Shown here piece by piece: positions 54,560 through 60,526 of a stretch of DNA of 60,526 nucleotides. A model generated the notes under the pieces. It was given only the letters and a program-made list of their open reading frames with translations. It did not search any database and was not told the DNA's origin. Both the position numbers and the translations under genes were made by a program. The stretch is from Gammaproteobacteria bacterium. GTDB taxonomy: Bacteria; Actinomycetota; Acidimicrobiia; Spongiisociales; UBA4744. Positions within the stretch are counted from its first letter, which is position 1. Each line of letters begins with the position of its first letter. The DNA is taken from the NCBI GenBank assembly GCA_011682695.1, contig JAACED010000018.1, positions 1-60,526 of the forward strand, in the 5' to 3' direction.

Positions 54560-54599
54560 CCACTCTTCCTTCTCGATGCGGGTGGTTGCCAGCCTACGC

Positions 54600-54641
54600 T
54601 CTTGTCCGCTCACTCTGCGTGTCGACCCGGCACGGGCAAGA
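54600..54641. promoter_or_regulatory. Inverted repeat in the xylA-xylB divergent promoter region
   Basis: TCTTGTCCG (54600-54608) and CGGGCAAGA (54633-54641) match as inverted arms at 8 of 9 positions around a 24-nt centre. It lies midway in the 129-nt divergent intergenic region, where an operator for a xylose repressor would be expected. No regulator gene is in the window. Candidate only. Confidence 0.3.
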
Positions 54642-54688
54642 CCGGTCGAACGTCACATGTCTACGATTCGTCCGAAAGGAGCACCATT

Positions 54689-56128
54689 ATGCCATTGGTC
54701 GCCGGAATCGACTGCTCGACCCAGTCCACGAAGGCGCTGCTCGTCGACAGCGAGACAGGACACGTTGTAGCGGCCGGGCGCTCAGAGCACACCGTTGCGG
54801 GGACCGATGGGGCACGAGAAACCGATCCGGAGATCTGGTGGGCCGCCCTCCAGAATGCGCTTGCCCAGACGGGTCTGGCTTCCGAGGTAACGGCGATCTC
54901 GGTGGCAGGCCAACAACATGGGTTGGTCGTCCTCGACGGCAACCGCAGCCCGCTGCGAGCTGCGAAACTCTGGAACGACACCCAGTCTGCTCCTGACGCC
55001 TCTGATCTCATCGAACATGCCGGCGGTGCCCGTTGGTGGGCCGAGCAGGTCGGGGTCGTGCCGGTTGCCTCCTTCACCGCAACGAAATGGGCGTGGCTTC
55101 GACGAGTAGAGCCGAACGTCGCAGCGGCCACGCGAGCCATCCGACTCCCCCATGACTTCCTGACGGAACGGCTGACCGGACGTGGTGTGACCGACCGAAG
55201 CGACGCTTCGGGAACCGCTTGGTGGTCGACCAAGACCGAGACGTACTCCCATGAAGTCCTGAGCATGCCGGCCCTGCAACTCACCCCGGACATGCTGCCA
55301 ACGGTGCTCGGACCGCACGACCGGGCCGGTGAAGTCACACGTGTTGCCGCCGAACGCCTCGGTCTGCGCGCCGGCATACCTGTCGGTCCAGGTGCTGGTG
55401 ACAACGCGGCGGCCGCAGCGGCCTTGGGTCTGGAATCAGGTGTGCCGGTCATCAGTCTCGGTACTTCCGGAACGGTCTATCTCGCATCTGAGTCTCGAAC
55501 GGTGGACCCTTCGGGCACCGTTGCCGGATTCGCCGACGCCACGGGACGCTTCCTGCCTCTCGCCGCAACGCTGAACTGCACCCTGGTAATCGATCGGATC
55601 GCCGGCTGGCTGGAGCTTGATCGCGAAGCCGTCGCACCGCGCACGGACGTCGTCGTCCTCCCGTTCTTCGATGGAGAGCGGACCCCGAACCTGCCCAACT
55701 CGGCGGGATCGATCTTCGGCCTTCGTCATACGACCAACCCGTCGGAGATTCTGCTGGCCGCCTATCAGGGCGCCGTTTTCTCGTTGCTCGACGCTCTCGA
55801 CGAGATCGACGATCGATCCTCCGGGGTCGGCGCCGATGCGCCGCTCGTCGTCATCGGTGGCGGCGCCAAGGGGGCCACATGGCGCAACGTCATACGATCT
55901 CTGAGCGGCCGATCTGTCCAGATACCGGAGGCACAGGAGCTGGTGGCACTGGGCGCCGCGGCGCAAGCGGCGTCGATGCTCACCGCAGAGTCTTCCGATA
56001 CCGTCGCGAGACGCTGGAATACGCGAAAGGGGATTGTCCTACCCGCGACGACGCGTAACGAGGAGACAATCGACCGCATCCGCAGCGTTCGCTCGCTCGC
56101 CCTCGAACTCAACACTCGAGGGCTGTGA
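54689..56128 (+). CDS. xylB: Xylulokinase
   Basis: Phosphorylates D-xylulose for entry into the pentose phosphate pathway. 479-residue FGGY kinase. The N-terminal phosphate loop is GIDCSTQSTKALLVD, followed by SVAGQQHGLVVLD, KLWNDTQS and RLPHDFL with the catalytic Asp. Further signatures are GAGDNAAAA, ISLGTSGTV, and VVIGGGAKGATWRNVIRSL with the adenosine motif. ATG 54689 has GAAAGGAG 8 nt upstream. The frame is open far upstream, but that part lies antisense to xylA and is not coding. Confidence 0.95.
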   Translation: MPLVAGIDCSTQSTKALLVDSETGHVVAAGRSEHTVAGTDGARETDPEIWWAALQNALAQTGLASEVTAISVAGQQHGLVVLDGNRSPLRAAKLWNDTQSAPDASDLIEHAGGARWWAEQVGVVPVASFTATKWAWLRRVEPNVAAATRAIRLPHDFLTERLTGRGVTDRSDASGTAWWSTKTETYSHEVLSMPALQLTPDMLPTVLGPHDRAGEVTRVAAERLGLRAGIPVGPGAGDNAAAAAALGLESGVPVISLGTSGTVYLASESRTVDPSGTVAGFADATGRFLPLAATLNCTLVIDRIAGWLELDREAVAPRTDVVVLPFFDGERTPNLPNSAGSIFGLRHTTNPSEILLAAYQGAVFSLLDALDEIDDRSSGVGADAPLVVIGGGAKGATWRNVIRSLSGRSVQIPEAQELVALGAAAQAASMLTAESSDTVARRWNTRKGIVLPATTRNEETIDRIRSVRSLALELNTRGL

Positions 56129-56213
56129 CGTCGCAGTCGAGACCGGACTCATCCCTACGGATCCCCGCTCCACCGGTTTTCCAGGGAGCGGCACCGACGG
56201 AGGGGGTCTCTCC

Positions 56214-56262
56214 GAACCCTGGGCTCAGGGGTACCCCCAGGGTACGTACGAACCCTGGGTTC
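56214..56262 (+). repeat. 49-nt palindromic element, copy D
   Basis: Arms GAACCCTGGGCTC / GAACCCTGGGTTC, core GGGGTACCCCCAGGGTACG. It lies 85 nt after the xylB stop, before a separate hairpin. Confidence 0.82.
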
Positions 56263-56300
56263 AGGGTGAGAGCGGTGCCGGTCCGACGTCAAGACGCCGA

Positions 56301-56322
56301 AAGCCGCCCGTCTCGGCGGCTT
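56301..56322. terminator. Hairpin between xylB and the NERD gene
   Basis: Perfect 8-bp stem AAGCCGCC / GGCGGCTT with loop CGTCTC. Read on the minus strand it ends in TTT, so it fits best as the terminator of the NERD gene, whose stop is 20 nt away. It may also act on xylB. Confidence 0.65.
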
Positions 56323-56341
56323 GAATCCCGATCGGGAATGT

Positions 56342-57124
56342 TCAAGTCGCCAACACGAGGGACCGGTCGAGCAGTCCTGCCAGTTCGGACCGGCGAGGAC
56401 GGTCAATCGGACCTTCCTGCCCGAGAGCCCGTTTGAGGGCTCGTGGCCACAACACCTCGACGTTTTCGATCACAAACGGCCGAGTGAGAATTCCAACATC
56501 GACGCCAAGGAAGCACAGTGCTCCCCGCACCGGAACATCCTCGCCGACGATCTCTTGCACCTGCCTCATGTACTTGAGGACCGGTGGGACGAGCTTCGTC
56601 CGATCTCGGCCGTTGACGGTGAACTTGGCGGCACCGCGGCGCTCCAGTTTTCCTTTGTAGTTCTTCGCGTCAACAACCCACACGCCTGATGCCGCAACGA
56701 CCAGGTGATCGATGTTTGCTTTCGAACCCCTCACCCTCCGATCGTGCAGGGTCCACACACCTTCGATCGAGTCGAGGAATGTGCCGATTCGACGCTCGCC
56801 TGAAGCCCCCTTGGCCCATGCCGCCTCGGATTGAGGCTCGCCGGCGACGGCCACGAGCAGGCCGACCAGTTTGGGATGCGCGGCGTGGATCTTTGCTACC
56901 CGCTTCTCCCGGCGCCGGTCGTGCTCCGCCTGCGCGGAGGTGCCGGGCCCGTGCTCCGACACCGGCAGCGCGAACGGATCTGGGGGCAGTGTCCAGCCCA
57001 CGCAGTCGAGACATGTGACCTCGCGGGTCGCCGAATCCCACTGCGCCTCGCTGTCTTTCTCGAGTGACTGCCGACAGATGCTGCACGTGCCCGGGTAGCG
57101 GAGCTTCAGGGTTCGAGTTGCCAT
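56342..57124 (-). CDS. NERD (nuclease-related) domain protein with zinc-ribbon-like N-terminus
   Basis: 260 residues. The first 45 carry two CxxC pairs (GTCSICRQS and VTCLDCVGW), as in a small zinc ribbon. After a charged linker, the NERD domain spans about 110-240: GASGERRIGTFLD, NIDHLVVAASGVWVVDAKNYKGKLE and a following RDRTKLVPPVLKYMRQV. The D...DAKxY layout fits a restriction-like nuclease core. The substrate is unknown. Confidence 0.85.
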   Translation of the reverse strand: MATRTLKLRYPGTCSICRQSLEKDSEAQWDSATREVTCLDCVGWTLPPDPFALPVSEHGPGTSAQAEHDRRREKRVAKIHAAHPKLVGLLVAVAGEPQSEAAWAKGASGERRIGTFLDSIEGVWTLHDRRVRGSKANIDHLVVAASGVWVVDAKNYKGKLERRGAAKFTVNGRDRTKLVPPVLKYMRQVQEIVGEDVPVRGALCFLGVDVGILTRPFVIENVEVLWPRALKRALGQEGPIDRPRRSELAGLLDRSLVLAT

Positions 57125-57401
57125 CGATCGACCATCGGCAGTTCCCCTCACATTCTTGAACGAAGATCGTTGCTGCAACTCTGTCGACGCTCGGCAGGAC
57201 GAATGGAAGGTCGGCTTGGTCGCCATGCCGACCTTCCTCTCGCCATTCGGCGACCTCCTCTTGGGTTCGGGGTGTGAGGGGTTCCCGGCAGTGAAGATGT
57301 CACCTTTGCCCTTCTGTCGATCATCATGTTTCTGCGCCGGAGCAACGGACGTTCCGCCACGCTCGTCTCCTTAGAAACTCCGCGATAAGTAAGCTCGCAT
57401 C
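57125..57401. other. Divergent intergenic region
   Basis: About 277 nt between the NERD gene and the deazaflavin reductase gene. I see no credible ORF or repeat. TAAGCT (57390-57395), 6 nt before GTG 57402, is a possible leaderless -10 box. Confidence 0.35.
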
Positions 57402-57791
57402 GTGCTACTTCCGAAGTCCCTCGCGAAGTTCAACCGTCATGTCACGAACAAGGTGGTCGGACCAATCGCCAAGGTGATGCCTCTCCTCGGTGTCGTGCAC
57501 CACGTTGGCCGGAAATCAGGACGCCAATACACGACGCCGGTCACCGCCATCGCCCATCACGGCGAATTCGTCATCCCCCTCACCTACGGACGGGACACCG
57601 ACTGGGTGAAAAACGTCGTCGCCGCAGGCGGTTGCCATTTCGAGACCCGCGGTCGGATCATGGAGATGAGCGACCCGCAGTTCCTCCCCACCGGCGAGGG
57701 TCTGCGGGCCATGCCGACGCTATTCCACCTGGTTTTGGCGAGGCTCGAAGTCGAGGACTTCCTCCGCCTCCGAATCGAAGAGAGCGACTGA
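57402..57791 (+). CDS. Deazaflavin (F420)-dependent nitroreductase-like protein
   Basis: 129 residues of the DUF385/Ddn-like split beta-barrel family. LLGVVHHVGRKSGRQYTTPVTAIAHHGEFVIPLTYGRDTDWVKNV-type sequence is the hallmark: HVGRKSG for cofactor phosphate contact and the DTDWVKN turn. Family members use F420H2 to reduce quinones or nitro compounds, or act as FDOR-B/A variants. The substrate is unknown. GTG is the only start near the conserved N-terminus. Confidence 0.87.
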   Translation: MLLPKSLAKFNRHVTNKVVGPIAKVMPLLGVVHHVGRKSGRQYTTPVTAIAHHGEFVIPLTYGRDTDWVKNVVAAGGCHFETRGRIMEMSDPQFLPTGEGLRAMPTLFHLVLARLEVEDFLRLRIEESD

Positions 57792-57802
57792 CCCCTCCTC
57801 TG

Positions 57803-57853
57803 GGTTCTCGTGACGCTTCGGCGGAACTCTCCGACTCAACCGTCACGAGAACC
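57803..57853. terminator. Long inverted repeat between convergent genes
   Basis: Perfect 13-bp arms GGTTCTCGTGACG (57803-57815) and CGTCACGAGAACC (57841-57853) around a 25-nt loop. It lies between the F420-type gene stop and the kynU stop, so it is probably a bidirectional terminator, though there is no T-tract. Confidence 0.6.
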
Positions 57854-57870
57854 GGAAAGAAGGGGGAGGT

Positions 57871-59094
57871 TCAGGTCACAGCCGACTGCCGTGCATACTT
57901 GGGGTGCCGCCACGCTCGGGACCGCATGACATCGGCCAGCACCTCGACGGCCTCCCAGATATCGACGTGGCGCAGATAGAGCGGCGCCATGCCGAACCGG
58001 GCGATGTCGGGAGCACGGAAATCACCGATCACGCCCCGGTCGATGAGTGCCTGCACGATCGGGAATGCGTGTTCGTGACGCAGGCTCACCTGGCTTCCAC
58101 GCCGCACCGCCTCCCGTGGGGTGACGATCTCGAACCCCTCCAATCGCTCGCCGACCAGGTCCATGAACAGGCCTGTCAATGCCAGCGACTTGTGACGGAC
58201 GTCCCCGAGATCCACGTCGTCGAAAACGTCGAGGGCGGCATCGAGTCCGACGAGCGAGAGCACGTGCGGCGTGCCGACTCGTGCCCGGGCGATCCCGTCC
58301 GCCGGCGTGAACTCGAGGGAGAACTCGAACGGTGCGGCGTGACCGAACCAGCCGCTGATCGGATTGCGGAACGCTGCCTGGTTGCGTGGCGCAACATAGA
58401 TGAACGCAGGTGCGCCGGGCCCTCCGTTGAGGTACTTGTACCCGCAGCCGACGGCCAAGTCGGCGCCGTCGCCGGCCACATCGACGGGGAACGCTCCGGC
58501 CGAATGGGCGAGATCCCACACGGCCATCGCTCCGGCCCTATGGGCCGCAGCCGTCACTTGCGCCATGTCGTAACGGCGACCGGTCCGGTAGTCGACCTGG
58601 GTGAGTGCCACGACGGCGACCGTGTCGTCGATGGTGTCGATCACCTCGTCGGAAGCGACGATCGTCACTTCGGCGTCGGTCTGCTCGGCGAGGCTGCCCA
58701 TCACGTAGACGTCGGTGGGGAAGTTCGTGTCGTCGGTGAGGATCACCCGACGATCGGCACGCAGGCGTCTCGCCGCGGCGACCGCCTTGTACACGTTGAT
58801 CGATGTCGAGTCGACGGCGACCACGCTGCCCGGCTCCGCACCGATGAGGCGTCCAATCCGATCACCGACCTCATAGGGCAGGTCGATCCAATGGTGTGCG
58901 TTCCACGAACGGATCAGGTCGCTTCCCCACTGGTCTTCGACGACCTGCCGGATCCGTTCCGGGACGTGCCTCGCCAGAGCGCCGAGCGAGTTGCCGTCGA
59001 GGTAGATCACTCCCTCCGGCAAGGTGAAGCGATCGCGGATGCAGGCCAGCGGGTCGGCGGCGTCGAGTGCCATGCAGTCGGATCGTGTGGTCAC
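57871..59094 (-). CDS. kynU: Kynureninase
   Basis: PLP enzyme that cleaves kynurenine to anthranilate and alanine. 407 residues: IYLDGNSLGALARHVPE near 30, WGSDLIRSWNAHHW, STSINVYKAVAAA, the cofactor Asp in VWDLAHSAGAFPVD, and the lysine motif GCGYKYLNGGPGAPAFIYV. The C-terminal SLRHEHAF segment is also typical. GTG 59094 is preferred because it keeps the CMALDAADPLA leader found in relatives; ATG 59073 is possible. No other kynurenine-pathway gene is visible nearby. Divergent from carA. Confidence 0.93.
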   Translation of the reverse strand: MTTRSDCMALDAADPLACIRDRFTLPEGVIYLDGNSLGALARHVPERIRQVVEDQWGSDLIRSWNAHHWIDLPYEVGDRIGRLIGAEPGSVVAVDSTSINVYKAVAAARRLRADRRVILTDDTNFPTDVYVMGSLAEQTDAEVTIVASDEVIDTIDDTVAVVALTQVDYRTGRRYDMAQVTAAAHRAGAMAVWDLAHSAGAFPVDVAGDGADLAVGCGYKYLNGGPGAPAFIYVAPRNQAAFRNPISGWFGHAAPFEFSLEFTPADGIARARVGTPHVLSLVGLDAALDVFDDVDLGDVRHKSLALTGLFMDLVGERLEGFEIVTPREAVRRGSQVSLRHEHAFPIVQALIDRGVIGDFRAPDIARFGMAPLYLRHVDIWEAVEVLADVMRSRAWRHPKYARQSAVT

Positions 59095-59304
59095 GGGCGC
59101 CAGTCTGGCAGCTCCCCCGGACGGTGTCCGGTCGACCTCGGGTGAGCGTATGGGCATTCCCACCGACCCGATCCGCAAGGGGGGACACCAGGATCCGAAC
59201 GGCAACCGGCGGCGAGGCGAGAGTCACTGGGGATCAGTTCGCAGCCCCGGGGCCCCTGCCGGTGCCCGACGGCACCGTGGTGTGGAATCGATGATCGCGA
59301 TCCC

Positions 59305-59310
59305 TATACT
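59305..59310 (+). promoter_or_regulatory. -10 box for carA
   Basis: TATACT with a weak TGGAAT-like -35 16 nt earlier (59283-59288). It would give a leader RNA of about 65 nt that contains the PyrR-type hairpin. Confidence 0.5.
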
Positions 59311-59326
59311 CGACGCAACCAGTCTT

Positions 59327-59355
59327 TAAGTCCGGTCCAGTGAGGCCGGAAAGGA
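59327..59355 (+). promoter_or_regulatory. PyrR-type RNA-binding hairpin in the carA leader
   Basis: TCCGG (59331-59335) and CCGGA (59346-59350) pair around TCCAGTGAGG, which matches the conserved PyrR recognition loop pattern (UCCnGnGAGG). AAGGA, the ribosome site for the short leader ORF, begins right at the base of the stem. In mycobacteria PyrR is known to repress translation through such an element. I infer UMP-responsive control of carA. Confidence 0.75.
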
Positions 59356-59363
59356 TGGGCACC

Positions 59364-59384
59364 ATGTTCGAGATTCTCCGATGA
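59364..59384 (+). CDS. Six-residue leader ORF coupled to carA
   Basis: ATG-to-TGA encodes MFEILR (an in-frame ATG 9 nt earlier would add MGT). AAAGGA lies 8 nt upstream. Its stop overlaps the carA start as ATGA, while carA itself has no Shine-Dalgarno sequence. Translation of the leader could therefore deliver ribosomes to carA, and blocking the leader ribosome site via the PyrR hairpin would silence both. Confidence 0.45.
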   Translation: MFEILR

Positions 59385-60526
59385 CCGCCGGCGCACTTGT
59401 GCTCGCCGACGGCACAGTTTTTTCTGGCATCGCCGTGGGCGCCGACGGGATCGCCACCGGTGAGATCGTGTTCAACACCGCGATGACCGGGTATCAGGAG
59501 ATCACAACCGATCCGTCATACGCCGGTCAGATCGTCGCGATGACGTCACCTCACATCGGCAACTACGGTGTCAGCCCGGAGGACGACCAGGCACCCCGCC
59601 CCTACTGCACAGGGCTGGTGACGCGGTCGATGGCTCGCAGAGACTCGAATTGGAGGTCGACCGGCTCGTTTCGTGAGTGGCTCCGGAGCCGGGGGGTCGT
59701 CTCCCTCACCGATGTCGACACGAGGCGGCTGGCCCGACACGTCCGGGACCGCGGCGCCATGCCGGCGGCGATCGGCACCGACGTTTCGATCGGCGACCTC
59801 GTGCAGGCGGCGCGAGAAGCGCCGTCGATGGCTCACCGGAACCTCTGCAACGATGTCACGACCGCCGAGCCGTACCGGATCGACCCCGCCGGCGATCCGA
59901 TCGGCCGGGTGGTCGCGATCGACCTCGGCATCAAGAGGGACATCCTCACGTCGCTGGCGGGCCGGGGACTCGAAGTTCACGTCGTGCCCGCCACGACGCC
60001 GGCCGCGGATGTGCTCGCGTTGCGTCCCTCAGGGGTGTTCCTCTCCAATGGTCCCGGCGATCCGGAGCCACTTGTCGCAACGACCGAAACGGTGCGCGGC
60101 CTCCTCGGCAAGACCCCGGTGTTCGGCATCTGCCTCGGCCACCAGGTGCTCGGGCTTGCACTCGGAGCGACGACGTACAAGCTGCCGTTCGGTCACCACG
60201 GGGGTAACCATCCGGTGCGCCTTCTCGACGACGGACGAGTTGAGATCACCGCCCAGAACCATGGGTTCGCCGTCGACCTCTGGTCACTCACCGACGAGGA
60301 TCCACCGACCTGCGAAGGTCTTCCCGGCCCTCACCTCCTTCCGCCGGTCGTCCAGTCCCCCTTCGGGTCGATTGTGGCGACTCACCAGAACCTGAATGAT
60401 GGAACCCTCGAAGGTCTAGCGTGCCGGGACATCGCCGCGTTCTCGGTGCAGTACCACCCCGAAGCCGCCCCGGGCCCCAACGATGCGCAGCATCTCTTCG
60501 ACGATTTCGTCTCGATGCTGGGAGTG
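59381..60526 (+). CDS. carA: Carbamoyl-phosphate synthase small subunit (3' end outside window)
   Basis: Glutaminase subunit that supplies ammonia for carbamoyl phosphate in pyrimidine and arginine synthesis. 382 codons are visible with no stop before the window edge. [12 protein letters not shown] and [12 protein letters not shown] near the start are family signatures. The class I amidotransferase triad is in [11 protein letters not shown] (Cys near 250) and [11 protein letters not shown] (His/Glu near 362). Only a few C-terminal residues should be missing. carB presumably follows. Confidence 0.95.
   Translation, partial: MTAGALVLADGTVFSGIAVGADGIATGEIVFNTAMTGYQEITTDPSYAGQIVAMTSPHIGNYGVSPEDDQAPRPYCTGLVTRSMARRDSNWRSTGSFREWLRSRGVVSLTDVDTRRLARHVRDRGAMPAAIGTDVSIGDLVQAAREAPSMAHRNLCNDVTTAEPYRIDPAGDPIGRVVAIDLGIKRDILTSLAGRGLEVHVVPATTPAADVLALRPSGVFLSNGPGDPEPLVATTETVRGLLGKTPVFGICLGHQVLGLALGATTYKLPFGHHGGNHPVRLLDDGRVEITAQNHGFAVDLWSLTDEDPPTCEGLPGPHLLPPVVQSPFGSIVATHQNLNDGTLEGLACRDIAAFSVQYHPEAAPGPNDAQHLFDDFVSMLGV

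Noticed and set aside
53390-54688. Open frame extending xylB upstream to 912 codons
   Set aside because: The extra part lies antisense to xylA and has no FGGY-kinase sequence; xylB has a good ribosome site and normal N-terminus at 54689.

Overview
This 60.5 kb high-GC window looks like a chromosomal segment of an actinobacterium, probably of the Acidimicrobiia or a nearby deep lineage. The evidence is ClpC, a SigR/RsrA-type redox sigma pair, a DUF2342 zinc protease next to tilS and hpt, a zinc-finger-less TopA with glycine-rich C-terminal repeats, a DUF4244/Rv3654c-type Tad locus, a deazaflavin (F420)-type reductase and Thr/Ala-rich lipoprotein linkers. There is no phage, IS element or CRISPR array. 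Many starts are GTG, and several genes carry a TANNNT box only 6-9 nt before the start codon, which suggests leaderless or near-leaderless mRNAs.

Layout. (1) 1-10.2 kb: clpC; a polyprenyl diphosphate synthase, an unknown membrane-anchored protein and an aminotransferase; then lysS, coaX, panC and a DUF2520 dehydrogenase. (2) 10.7-15.3 kb: a four-gene Ni-carbon monoxide dehydrogenase operon (cooF-cooS-cooC-FAD/NAD oxidoreductase) with every junction overlapping. A DedA-PAP2 fusion and a methyltransferase follow. (3) 17.5-22.7 kb: ftsH-folE-folP-(degenerate phosphatase)-folB-folK, with folK fused to a membrane methyltransferase domain. (4) 22.9-26.7 kb: hpt, tilS, zinc protease, anti-sigma factor and ECF sigma factor. 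(5) 27.3-40.2 kb: tRNA-Thr(CGT), holB, tmk, MFS transporter, topA, a tandem histidine phosphatase, a K+-type membrane pyrophosphatase, an LCP lipoprotein and a DUF1998 helicase. (6) 40.5-45.8 kb: a compact Tad pilus locus and a HAD-IB phosphatase. (7) 46-56.1 kb: thioesterase, phosphatase, then a xylose locus (xylA-xylF-xylG-xylH plus SDR, Gfo/Idh and HbpS-like genes, with xylB divergent). (8) 56.3-60.5 kb: NERD protein, F420-type reductase, kynureninase and the start of carA behind a PyrR-type RNA element.

The housekeeping order (clpC-lysS-coaX-panC-DUF2520 / fol genes-ftsH / hpt-tilS-protease / holB-topA-helicase-tad-HAD) follows the order I remember in mycobacteria (roughly Rv3596c-Rv3661). 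The CO dehydrogenase block interrupts this ancestral backbone between the pantothenate and folate genes.

Two dispersed intergenic repeat families stand out. The first is a degenerate tandem heptamer (RRTACNN-like) in seven intergenic arrays, two of which bracket the coo operon. The second is a 49-nt palindromic element in four same-length copies, each just downstream of a plus-strand gene. Other points of interest are a CX2C D-cluster motif in CooS, a His-rich N-terminus on CooC, the FolK fusion, and two or three proteins that keep a fold but have lost catalytic residues.
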